NCBI GenBank assembly: GCA_023055425.1
Contig: JALGPY010000013.1
Span: 13,677,735-13,741,734, forward strand
DNA: 64,000 nucleotides
Origin: Linanthus parryae
Lineage: Eukaryota > Streptophyta > Magnoliopsida > Ericales > Polemoniaceae
Reading direction: 5' to 3'
Shown: piece after piece, positions 34,822 through 45,941 of the stretch
How the letters are laid out: each line of letters starts with the position of its first letter
How positions within the stretch are numbered: the stretch's first letter is position 1
Program-made: the position numbers and the translations under genes
Notes under the pieces: generated by a model
What the model was told of the DNA's origin: nothing
Databases searched by the model: none
The model's input: the letters and a program-made list of their open reading frames with translations, nothing else

Positions 34822-36814
34822 TGTCACGACCCCGTTTCCCGGACCCCGATTAGTGACGGGATCAAGGGTCATAACTGGCCGATGGGGCCCTCTTTTCGTA
34901 TCAAGTGGGATGAATATTAAAATTTGAACTTTTGAAATGAGAAAAGAGATAAAATAAATCGTTGCGGAAGCGATTTGGAATATAGGGGTCTCATTTGGAC
35001 ATTGAAGAATCAATTTGGAAACTTTCTGTAAAACAGTTTTAAAATAAGAAAGAAGAACTTTTGACTCAATCCCACAAGACAGTACTTATCAGAGTACACA
35101 TGGATAACTGAGCAGTTTAAATTAGAGACAACTAAAAATAACCAAACGGTATTCTTTTATACATAAACGGTCAAACTATTACACATAGTGGGACTAGGCG
35201 TACTGCGTACACATTATCTATCTGGAACGTGTGAGCATACTATATACAACAAAATTGGACTGTAGATAAGTCTAGCTCACAACATGATACTACAAAACTA
35301 TATTGCTATAGATCTTCCAAAAGTATCCCGGTCTCTACTGATCTTCATCGTATCCATGTCCTGAAAACATTTAGTTTAAAAGGGGTGAGCTGAAAAGCTC
35401 AGTGAGGGGATTACTCCTCCTTTTTAAGTAAAATTAACTGAAACGTCATTTTCGATCATCATTTGGCAATAATAAAACTTCAGTAAAAGAACAGTAAACA
35501 TTTCATTTCAATCACTTTCATTTGGTTGAGATGCAGTGGGTAACCGTTCGTGATCTATAGGTGATATATCCCCTTACCTACCCGTGTGAGTAGTTGGTAG
35601 GCCAGTAATATATCCGTAATTTGACATGTCTTGGCGCCATCATAGTGGCACGTCGCTTAACATTACCCAGCGATAAGGTCTCATGGATAGAACAACAAAA
35701 GTTGTCCAAAGCATCTCGTCAACTTATCATTTTAAACAGTATTTAGAAAATTGATTATAAAATAAAATTTATAAAATTCGTCATCGTAACGACAGTTAAA
35801 ATAATAAACCGTAAAGCAGTTTAGACATTTAATAACAGAGGAGCATGAAAATAACAGTTTAGCTATCATTTTAACAATTTATACAATTTATTTTAAAAGC
35901 GTAAAAACACGAGTATAAAAAAACAAGAGGTTAAGTTTACTCACCCTCGTAGCGTGATATGCCAAAATAGAATATTAGAACTCCTTGTAGATAATTTCTA
36001 CTAACCAAACTCCAAACAGAGAGTATTACAATGAACTGATATTTTTTTGGAATGAAGAAAAATAGAGATGGTGGAGGGATATTTATACCCAAAATGACCG
36101 ACCTTATATACGTAAGTGCATATGTAAGAATATGATAGATATTTTATGTTCTTATCTCATTTCAAATTGTGACTCTTTACTGATTATAGCCAGCACATGC
36201 TTTATGAAACAAGTAAGCATGTTAAACATATAGGTGACATGACAAAATTGGATAAACATAACTCCTATGTTTGACACATGGGTTATTATTCTAGAGCCTT
36301 CTAATTTGGTTGATACAATCTTATGAAAGAGAGTATTAGCTATAGGTCTATCTATCAGAACGTCATTAACTGAGAAAGAAAATGTAGCATATAAGAGTTT
36401 ACTTGTGGCTGGTGACATGCTACTAGAGTAGTTACTTTAGTTCTTGAATAATATGTAGTCATTAGGTGTAAAAGGAACTAGTACATTTCAGAAATCTGGT
36501 CATTTACAACTTTCAATATTATTTTATATATAAATATTTATTTATCATTAAATTATATTGATTATATACAAATGTACACAAATATTAATACAACTTAGTA
36601 TATAGTACCGTATGGAACTCAAATATTTGTGGTGGTCAATATTTAAATACCAAATGTTAATTATTATTTTCTACTATTTACTTTTCATTTTTTTGTAGAA
36701 AATAATTTAAACCTCCTGAGATAATCACATCATATTTTCCTAGTCATACTCCTAAATCGTATTATGTAAATGAAAATGACTTAACTACATGAAAGTAATG
36801 CACTGGATACTACA
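34822..36814 (-). repeat. Tekay-like element 5' LTR (1993 bp)
   Basis: Starts TGTCACGACC beside the primer site and ends TACTACA beside the TAAAG target duplicate. It is the undisturbed partner of 27211-30132, with scattered point differences. Confidence 0.93.
36080..36087 (-). promoter_or_regulatory. TATA box of the Tekay-like 5' LTR
   Basis: On the minus strand TATAAATA in a GGGTATAAATATCC context. It is conserved in the other LTR near 28470-28477. Confidence 0.6.
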
Positions 36815-36944
36815 TAAAGTTTCTTTTCTTTCTTGAGAGCAATTCTCAAGTTTCTGTACCAGCCTCAAAATTGGTTCCAGACAACTTGTCCTTCTTAAGG
36901 AAAAATCGTAGGGATGAAGTATATGCTCGTTGATTGTTTGCCAT
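36815..36944 (-). pseudogene. gag-pol: Copia-D gag, N-terminal part
   Basis: ATG at 36944 opens MANNQRAYTSSLRFF, matching the Copia-A gag start. A one-base shift after GTNF puts the following DWYRNLRI-type sequence in another frame. The segment stops at the TAAAG duplicate and continues at 27205, showing that the gypsy element landed in gag codons near LYVL. Confidence 0.85.
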
Positions 36945-38560
36945 TGGAATTATATAGAATGAGAAATATGAAATTTTAGTATTTGTGAACAATTGACTAT
37001 ATTTAACAATGACTAGATTATTAAATACAAGTTCCACCATTTTTCTCGAATTAATAGCCGTCACCATTAATGCGGAAAATATCATGTACTTTCTAGTGTG
37101 ACAAGATCCATATTTCACTTCCTCCTTGAGCTTGCTTTGGCAAGTCACCCAAATATCATTTATTTAGGTAGGAAGACCTTCCAATTGCATCCTATGCAAC
37201 TCTTGGTTCAATTAGGTGGATAACACCTTATTCTTTATCTATCCCATAGATAATTCCTAATTTCCTTGCTTCTAAGTTTTCAATCCTATTGAAACAACCT
37301 ATTTGTATTTAACCTCTTACTTCAACAATCGCACGTTACTTGATTGTGCCGTTGCATCACACCATGATGAGTTAAATCGCCTTGTTTTGGCAAACCCGAA
37401 TTTAATAGACCCTGATCATGATGGGTGTTTAAGTAAGAGAATTCAAAACACAATATTTATCGTTTGAGGGATTTCCGTGTCATTATTAATTGTTTTGTTG
37501 ATCCTATCAACTAGATCTACTTATTTGATTGTGCAATCCCAAATAAAATATCTTAATTGTTTATTATTATCTTGTTACGTTTTGCATGCATCATTCATTC
37601 ACCAAAGATAAATAACAAGATAATAAATAAATAAATAAACAAGAAAAATAAACGTGGTATAGATATGGCCCCTAAGACTAAGATATTCCCAAGCTAATGA
37701 GAATATCTATAAGCCCAAAAGTGACAAGCTCATCTCCATGTGCCTCCATCTTTAGTCCACGCGTCCTAGGCTTGTGAGTTATCCAATTCTTGTGTTTTTT
37801 TTTTACAGTATTTGATCTTCTTCTTCATGCCTTAACTATAATTTATCTATCTAATTCTAGCTAGCATCTAAACTAAATAGAGATACCTCACATGCGAGGG
37901 AAAAGAAGACACACATTCCGTAAATTAATTAAATTAGTTACATTCAAAACCAAAACCAAAACAAACCTTAAAAGTAAACATCCACAACCTCTCAACATAT
38001 CCATCCACCATGTGATAAATCACATAAATAGTTGAAATCCAATTTTAACGCGCTTGGTCAATTTTAGTTATATGAGATTTTCTAGGGTCAAAACGATCCA
38101 AGGGGTTGCACCAATCAAATTGGCCAAACCCCAAGGACCCTCCGGGCTAGCTTTAGCTGCTCGGACCAGCCCGACCAGTCGGACTAGTCGGCTGGCTGAG
38201 CCCGGCTAGGCCGCCGACTTGGTCGAAACGCAAGGGAGGGGCTGTCGGCTAGAGCCAAACCCCTTAGGGGGTTGTTTCCAAAACTTCATCCTTCCCTTGT
38301 GTGCTTATTTCCAATTGTAGAGAAAACCCCTTTTTCCCCAATTGTGCCCAGATCCTAGCTTTTCAAAACCCAAAGACTCACATCATATGTGAACAAAATT
38401 TGCCAAATTTTGTACGATATGTAAAATTGGCTCATTCTCTATTGAGTCATATTCAATTTTCATCATTATGCTGAACTTCAATTTTCGCAAAAAGTAACGA
38501 TTACAATGTAAAACTGATAAAACGGTAACACATAATATCATGTTATGCGCTACGACCTAT
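36945..38560 (-). other. Copia-D untranslated leader
   Basis: About 1.6 kb between gag and the primer site, matching the Copia-A leader length. It includes a GC-rich block at about 38140-38240 with short repeated CCGAC/GTCGG words. No gene is supportable. Confidence 0.7.
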
Positions 38561-38573
38561 GGTTGTGATATCA
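38561..38573 (-). other. Copia-D primer binding site (degenerate)
   Basis: GGTTGTGATATCA on the + strand stands where Copia-A has the complement of TGGTATCAGAGCC. Three changes are visible. Confidence 0.65.
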
Positions 38574-38574
38574 C

Positions 38575-40572
38575 TGTAGGGTTTCGATGCAGTTAACACA
38601 GCGAATAACAATAAATAAATTCCTGATCAAAGCCCTCCACAAATCGCAGGCAAGCATTCATAACATGATGAAAGTAAACGAATTGTGTACCTTGTTTTTC
38701 TGAGTGATCACTACGCACAATGATGTCCACGTCTCTACGAGTATCCACACCTAGGATTGCACGATGGAATCCTTCCCACGTCTCAGTGCTAGCTACGTAA
38801 AGAAGGAGGCAGAAAGATAACACAAAACGAGGCAACAAGAGACCGCGCGTCACACTGTGGCCGACAACGCTAGGGGCCGACGGGTTAGGGGCTTTGGCCT
38901 CTAACTCTCTCTCTCTCCTTGCTTTTTTATTTCTCACAATAATGACTCTTGTGTGGAAATATTAAGCTAGGGTTGTCTTTATATTGTTAACAACTCCTTG
39001 TTAACTACATATTTTCCTAATACTAATCATTTCCATACACGGATTAGTCTACCTTGCAAATTAGTCCTACTAACTTTGCTTGTGGTTGCATTTTGATCCT
39101 TTTAATGAATTAGTCCATCTAATTAATATCCAAATCTAGTTTAATACATAAGGTGTGTGACCCCATAGATTTCTACTTAGTTGGTAGTAACAATAATAAA
39201 CATAGTGCAGTGTCTAGAAACACGTCTATGCCACCCAACTAATAGAAATAGTCAGTGATCCGACAAACCATGTGCCCAATGTCACCGTGTTGTGTCTATC
39301 CCTTTGTCTCCATATCCGGATTGGACACGAGACATAACTATCACACTCGTATATCCAATCCATAGTTTCTCGATCCTGGAAATAGACTTATCTATACAGA
39401 TAACATCAATATATCTATATTGATTTATCTAAGTCTGGCCAAACATTTCATAAGCACTACCCCTCGAGTAGGGATGGCAATATGGTCCGATCCGATATGT
39501 GATCCGAGCGATCCGGGCCGAATGGATCGGATCCAAATCCGATCCAATTGAAAATGGATCGGATTGGATCTGGAAAGCCAGATCCGATCGGATTTGGATC
39601 TGGATTTGGATCTAAGGGCAGATCCACTGGGTTCCGACCCGATCCGATCCGACGTATATGTGTGCTTTACAAATATATTCATACTACCTCACCACTATCA
39701 CTTCCAAGAAGAATACAATAGTAATTCCAACCTACAAAGCTATTTATGTTGTGTTTTAGGCTTCATAACTTGCGAACATGCCTTAGCGTATGAAATAGTG
39801 TTTATTTCTTATGTTATTTTTTGTGTTTTATTGCAAACCCAAGTCGGATCCGATCCGAATCCGATCCGACCACGTATTATATGGATCTACGGATCGGATT
39901 TGGATCAGCTGGATGAAACCCGATCCGATCTGATCCGAATCCGGTGATGATCCGAACGGATCTGGATCGGATCTGGATCCCATTTCTCCTAGTCGAATCT
40001 GGATCGGATCTAGCCTGATCCGATCCGGATCCGACCCGTTGCCATCCCTACCCTCGAGTGGACATGGATATTTACTCCCATTATGTAAGAGGGAGAAATC
40101 ATCTCTACATCACTACCATCTTTCAGTTTGCTTCCTATCATGACCGATTTCTATCTTTATAGTTACCCAGTTAGGGTGCCATGTTTGATAATGTCAAAAC
40201 ATAATATATCACAACTAGAGTATCTAGTGACTTCAAGTCGAAGGATTACAACACCATTAGCACTTCGAGTAGTACTTGTGACATTGACATAACCTAATGT
40301 AGCCTTCTCGTTGTGGGTCAATTCAGTATGCCATTACTCCTAATGCATACCCATGTGTTAGACTTGATACCTCCATATAAATCTTCCCACATACTAGTCT
40401 ATGGTGATCTGCCTATTAATCAACATAATGTACTAGGGATATTTAAAAAAAAACACATTGCAATCTAAGGACTTTATTATATTAAATACCTCCATAAATT
40501 ATAAATGAAAATTCTAGCTAAAAACGATGTTCATACTAAATATAGATTTCCTCTAGGGCATCTACTCCAAAA
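38575..40572 (-). repeat. Copia-D 5' LTR with a hAT insertion
   Basis: On the + strand it starts TGTAGGGTTT and runs to CTACTCCAAAA, where CCAACA is expected. Subtracting the hAT element and its duplicate leaves about 1408 bp, close to the 1431 bp of Copia-A. Confidence 0.85.
39469..40050. mobile_element. 582-bp non-autonomous hAT element
   Basis: Perfect 12-bp terminal inverted repeats TAGGGATGGCAA are flanked by an 8-bp duplication CCCTCGAG (39461-39468 and 40051-40058). The Copia-A LTR shows the empty site. Both halves are packed with GATCCGATCC/GGATCGGATC words, as in hAT subterminal repeats that bind transposase. No transposase ORF is present. Confidence 0.9.
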
Positions 40573-40761
40573 AGTTATAATCCCATCCTCTTCTGTGTAG
40601 AATATGTGAGGTCCATTCTGGATTATGGACCAGAACTCAATGTCCTGATCAGTGATGAACATTTTCATCAAGGCTCTCCAGTGTACAAATTGTCTCCACA
40701 AAATGAAGGAGGTCTGTTAGGCTCTTCCCTGTGACAAACCACCTTCACCTACATTACTCAT
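40573..40761 (-). pseudogene. gag-pol: SIRE-H gag, N-terminal fragment
   Basis: ATG at 40761 corresponds to 14504 and 21968 in SIRE-B and SIRE-C. The sequence aligns with their first about 60 codons, with small deletions. It ends at the Copia-D junction near the motif that reads GIKTPK in the other copies. Confidence 0.75.
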
Positions 40762-40796
40762 GATCACAAGATTGTTAGATCTGTACAGTTTTACAA

Positions 40797-40808
40797 GCTC
40801 TGATACCA
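40797..40808 (-). other. SIRE-H primer binding site
   Basis: GCTCTGATACCA on the + strand, identical to the SIRE-C site. Confidence 0.85.
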
Positions 40809-40810
40809 AT

Positions 40811-41937
40811 TGAAGATTGTATGCAGCTATGCAGTTACTGGATCAACTACTCAAGAAGGGGGGGGGGGTTGAATAGAGTGTGGCAACTTTTGCTGGAAGT
40901 GTGGTTTTAAAATAAAATGAGAAGAACTTGAAGTATTTCAAAGCTTTGAACTCAGTTTCAAGGCTTTGAAACCAAAACAGACTGTTTAAAAGAAACTGAG
41001 TATTTTCAAAGCTTTGAACAGAAACCTATTTTGAAGCAGTTTTGAAGACAAGTAAAGAACAGTAAAGGAAGACAATGAGCACAATGATTTTTTATGAAGT
41101 TTGGTCCCTAGTGACCTACTCCGCCTGATGGATCTAATCCCTCTAGGACTTCAACAACTTCTTATTTATCAAAAGCTAAGCCCTACATCTCAGGCCAAGA
41201 GAATTACTTTACTCTTTTTCAGCATGTGGTTCTTCCTAACCTATCTAGTAACAGCTCTAGCTAACTGATACAATAAGAATACCCGTTGTTCCTCTTGAAC
41301 AACTTAACTCTAACAGATGATTACGTAATATAATAGAATGATATACAAAGTAAGCTCTGGATGAAGAACATTGTGAAGACAGTGAAGCAATGAAGCTTGA
41401 AGTGTTCTTCAGGAATCTGGAATGGATTTAATGGATGAATGGTATTATTGAATGATGCTTGTCAATCCGTGAGAGTGTCATCTTCTGTCAATTTGTATTG
41501 CAGACCATATAGGAAGCTTCAACACAAATCTCTAAAAATCCTCTTGCAGATACTTGACTCTCAACAACTTTCTCCTAACAAATATCTACATGATTTTCTC
41601 AATTGATTTTGATATGGCCTATAATCTGCAAGCCTAAGCTAAGTCTAGACAACTTTCCATAAGAGGCACCAGTCTGCAGGCCTTGATTGCCAATTCCACA
41701 ATCCTGCAAATAAGGAAACTTAAGCTAAAGAAGCAACAGAGAGTTAGCTAAAAGTCCCTGAAAAACAAATTAGGCAAATGATAAAATCAAAATATATTAT
41801 AACACAGAATTAGTTTATCTTTCATCATACAATATAGCATGATCATGTGCTGAGTAAGAACTCCCCCTTAGTTAATGCTGTGAAGTTTTTAAGGATAAAC
41901 CACTTCCAAAATTTTTGAAAACAACTTTGAACTTACA
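40811..41937 (-). repeat. SIRE-H 5' LTR (1127 bp)
   Basis: TG...CTTACA on the + strand, matching SIRE-B and SIRE-C in layout (G-run and GGTTGAATAGAGT near 40855-40880). It carries the variant palindrome TTTCAAAGCTTTGAAC at 40936 and 41004 and a TTTCAAGGCTTTGAAA at 40956, 20 bp from the first. Confidence 0.85.
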
Positions 41938-42769
41938 AACCCTATTAAGTTTTTATCTATGTCTTGTGTTTAGGAGCTAAAAAATGCTAGTATTAATTTC
42001 TTGATAATGTCTCAAATCAATCGTGTCTAAATCGAAACTGTAAGGGCTGAATGGCGACAACAGCGACGTAACATATTTCCATACTATGTACCATCCGTTG
42101 GACATAGGTTGTCAAACGACCTACAAATGGTCGAACATGTGATGAATAGTTGTCACATCAGGGCAAAGACATTGTCTTAAGGCTCATCAAAGGTGGGAGG
42201 CTGCAGACATGATAATGTCGTTGAGTTTGCTTTGCCCGAGAGGGGAAATGACCTCATTAGCAAGTTGGAGGCCACCTTAAAATCCCATGATTGTAGGAAT
42301 TAATCAAAGAAGAATCTTGAATCCACCTTAGCCATTAACATGCACTTATTGTGATTTGTTACTCATAAATCCCTTCCTGAACTATGAGTAGTGACTCATG
42401 TCATAATAGTGAGCACTCGACTATAGCGTCCGAGAGCCATGCCATTTATGATCAGAGAGTTAGAGGATGACAAGTAAAAGTTATCCGATTGGCAACTAAT
42501 CTAGTTGTTGGATTTATGCCATGTTTCATGGAGTGCCATGAAGACGTATATGACACACCTTGTGAATGTCTAGATGTTTTTTTATGAGATCAAACATCGC
42601 TTTGTTCTAGGATCTAAGAAACTAGGGTTTGCTAAATAATACTAGTCCACCACACTTCTGAACATTAAGAGATATGTGATTGCTAAGACTGGAGGTGAAT
42701 TATCAATGGTAGATGCAGTCCCTATCCCAGTATTGAGACCGTGAGGCAAAGGGAGGAGCAAGGACAAGG
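41938..42769. other. No recognisable gene
   Basis: Probably the older host copia relic that continues at 42770, too decayed to align by eye. I see no supportable ORF. Confidence 0.4.
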
Positions 42770-43090
42770 AATTATAAGGGCAATAGTGGCAAGCATGAAC
42801 TTAGAGCTATATCAGATGGATGTGAAGATAGTGTTTCTCAATATTGTAATTTAACAAGGAGATCTATATGACTCAACCGGAAGGCTTGAAGACACAAGGT
42901 TGGGAGCACAAAGTGTGCAAACTGGTTAAGTCCATATATGGGCTTAAATAGTCCTCAAGACTGTGGTATTTGAAATTCCATCAGAACATTGTGATATATT
43001 GGTTGAAAATGGTTGATGAGGATCACTGTGTGTATGTAAAATGCCCTGGAAATAAGTTCATGATCATGTACTATGACTGGAAAAAGCAAA
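42770..43090 (+). pseudogene. Ancient copia reverse transcriptase fragment
   Basis: Reading through stops, the + strand gives LYQMDVKIVFLN, QPEGLKTQGWEHKVCKL, IYGLK, a WYLKFHQ motif and CVYVKCPGNKF. This is the conserved run of copia RT up to just before the catalytic YVDD. It is out of order relative to the relic that follows, so it is a rearranged or separate copy. Confidence 0.65.
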
Positions 43091-43329
43091 AGGAGCAAAA
43101 GAGGTTTCCAAGGACTAGAGATAAGGCCACAGTTTGCGCTAGTCTTTGTTCTAGGGGTTTGTTCATGGATACAAAGGATTATCTTTGAAGGGATTATCCA
43201 TAAAAGTTTTATTTGGTCACAGTTCAGCTTGGGATGGTTATATCATGTTTGGTTTTTGCGTTCTTAAATTCTAGCATGAGTGACGCCTCAGAATCCTTGG
43301 ATGTTACCTATAGAGTAGTGACTTAAGTT

Positions 43330-45770
43330 CTGATGCATGGCACGCTAGATTAAGACAAAAAATGACTGGAAAGGATGTTCATGCTAGCTAGAGTAGGCCT
43401 GCTTGGAATGTTGTCCAAGGTACCCTTACCAATGTGTGATTCTTGCCTTACAGGAAATGCGAAACGCAAACCATCCAGTAAAGAAGTAAGAACTAATTGA
43501 GTCTTTACATATTATTCATTATGTTGTTGTGGTCCATTAATTTCTAGAGTTAATGGTGCTTACTGTTCCATGGAATCCGTAGAAGACTGTACGCATCTCA
43601 ATTATGTGTACTAGAAGTCACATAAGTCCGAGGCACCATAGTGCTTTAGACAGGTATCTACGATAGATAGAAAACCATTTGGACAAGAGGATATCTCTTT
43701 GAACAGAATGAGACTGTGAGTATCTATCCGAGCAAGAGCTATGTGATAGAAAAGGATAGTAAGGCAGCTGGCCATTCCCCATACTCCAAAGCAGGGTGAT
43801 GTAGTAGATAGGAGGAATAAGATACTGCTAGGTATGGTTTTATGTATGATAGCGCTTGAAAAATACATTCTTCCTATTTTTGAGGAGATACTTTGCTAAA
43901 CGGATGTTAACGTACTCAACCAAGAGCCCACCAAGTATGTTGCCACTACGCCCTACAAGATGTGGACCAAAAGGCAACCTGAATCAGGTCATTTTTAGCC
44001 CATGGGGATTGATAGCTTATGTGCTAACCAAATTTTTAATAAGGATTGAAATTTGGACCCTATATGGAAAAAACGTATCTTCATGGGAGAAACGTATCTT
44101 CATATGCTATTCAGAGTACTCTAGGGATTGCGTATTCGAAAAGAAACAGCCGATTAGTAGTGTAACACAAATGGGTTCATGAGATATAGGAATTATCATC
44201 GGAGATGTCCATAATTAAGGGAAAGGTTCGTAGAGATGATGATCTATGTGAGCATGGAGGAACCTCTAGAAGACACCCGTTCCTTAGTCGATTACGAGGA
44301 AGTAGTTCCTCAAGGATCATTTGGACAGTGGGAGTGACTTTCCAAGAGAGGTGTCCATCCATAGGGATGAGGGAAAATGATGATCCTCCTATGCAACAGA
44401 ATTGCCCGTAGTAGCATACCCCATCGACTGCTTGATATCGAATGGATGATTTCGAGGGTCACATTGCATAAAATATAGGATAGAATCCTAGGCCTTATCG
44501 TTCCCTAATTATGACGAATGAGGAGTAAGCTTTATAGAAGGACTTAGAGTCTATAAGGGGTCAAACAAGTTTGAGACTAGATTTGATTCAATGGGATATC
44601 CTCCTCAAAGGATTGAGTGGAAAGGTTAACCTTGATTCGCTTTATATCGGCAATAGTTGTGATTATGGACTTATAGATCAATTCTCGATAGACATGACGA
44701 CTAAATTTCTCAATGGAGAAATTGGAGAGGTGATCTGTATGACTTAGCCACAGGGTTTCGAGACATAATGTCATATTCACAAATAGGTGCAAGCTAATTA
44801 AGTCCATTTGTGGTCTTAAGTAGTTCTATGATACAGTGGTATTTCATCAGGGGATCGTTTACTATGTGTTCACTATAAAGGATAAAAATCGCTGCATATC
44901 ACTCTCACTAGTAGAGGGTTGATGATCCTGTTGCTTGATATCGATGACACACTATTGGTCAATGGAGCTTAAGGAATGTTTCGTATCCACCAAGAGGTGG
45001 TTATCCTCTCGATTTGCGATAGAGGACATTGGTAGGGCGAGAAGCATTCTCGTTCGTTCATAGAAACTTCTTACATTGTTGCTAGAGGCTTACACCAAGA
45101 AGATGCTTGAACGATTCCATATTCTGGAGCCAAAGCCATGTGACACTCCTGTAGATTGTTGCAAGAATTTACGAGCATAAATATTAGCCCTAAAAGACAC
45201 CATATGAGATTGACCAGATGACCAGCGAACCCGATACTGAAGCAGTGAGATACTGAGATAACTCTAGATGCTATTCAATTGGAGGAGCGGAGTCCAGGAA
45301 ATCCTGATTTAAGACAGTAGATGGCAGTCAGGACGATACTCAGATAACTCTAAACGATGGATCACGTGCTATGACTATCAGAGCTAGATGCTTTGACTAG
45401 TTGGCTATGCATGATGACTAGGGTGGGGACCTAGAAAAATGTGGATCCACCTCAGGCTATCATCCATGCTTGATGATAGATTCATCATATGGAAAAGAAT
45501 TTTATGATATTGCACGATCGTATTTGACCACTCCATCGACCATGAAAGCAAAGTACGTTGGTAGTTCTGCTACTAATAAAAAATTTGTTTGATTAAAGAG
45601 GGTATTCATCAACCTAGGAGTTGCCAACGAACCTGTTACCATGAGTTGTGCTAGCATACGACTATGGACCGAAACTGCGGTAGAGCCAAACACAAAGGAA
45701 AGGGTACCATTGCACCATAGATGAAACGACTACCTGAAGAGTAATCTTGAAGTACATCAAATACGGGCCA
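43330..45770 (+). pseudogene. Ancient copia relic: integrase, RT, RNase H
   Basis: Across several frames the + strand reads AWHARLR (pre-integrase, about 43340), NKILLGMV (about 43820) and TTPYKMWTKRQP (about 43945-43980, integrase C-terminal half). RT follows: TTKFLNGEIGE (about 44700) and WLSSRFAIEDIGRA (about 45000). RNase H-like KAKYVGSSATNKKFV and INLGVANEP follow at about 45550-45630. The order fits one element in + orientation, opposite to its neighbours. Stops occur every few dozen codons, so it is the oldest recognisable insertion here. Its LTRs are not visible. Confidence 0.65.
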
Positions 45771-45941
45771 AAGTGATGTCTCATACTATTCCTAAGTATC
45801 GTCTTTTTTGGACCATTTTAGAAAGATGGGACCCAGTAGTTGATTATTGGTAATATGATTGATGAGTATAGGAGACATTGATCGGAGTTCAACCACTATG
45901 GCGTGTATTTAAAAAAAAACACGTGCTAATTAGTGACATGA

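Larger units (their letters stand above)
27211..36814 (-). mobile_element. Ty3/gypsy chromovirus, Tekay/Del-like, complete with TSD
   Basis: Both LTRs start TGTCACGACCCC on the + strand and end GATACTACA. The 5-bp duplication TAAAG flanks the element at 27206-27210 and 36815-36819. The primer site (34804-34818), gag-PR-RT-RH-IN order and a C-terminal chromodomain-like end are typical of Tekay/Del. It is inserted in gag of Copia-D. The left (3') LTR is enlarged by a 927-bp TIR element. The coding region has several stops. Confidence 0.93.
23323..40572 (-). mobile_element. Copia-D, copia element of the Copia-A family, split by a gypsy insertion
   Basis: On the minus strand: 5' LTR 40572-38575 (with a hAT insertion), primer site 38573-38561, leader, start of gag 36944-36815, the Tekay-like gypsy element, remainder of gag-pol 27210-23437, polypurine tract, and a 100-bp 3' LTR stub 23422-23323. 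The encoded protein is close to Copia-A along its length. Its coding region is far more decayed than that of Copia-A, so it is older. Its right edge lies within gag of SIRE-H. Confidence 0.88.
40573..41937 (-). mobile_element. SIRE-H, 5' end of a Sirevirus-like element
   Basis: 5' LTR 41937-40811, primer site and the first about 190 bp of gag remain. Gag is cut at 40573 by the Copia-D LTR, so Copia-D inserted here. The rest of the element is not recognisable in the window. Confidence 0.82.
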
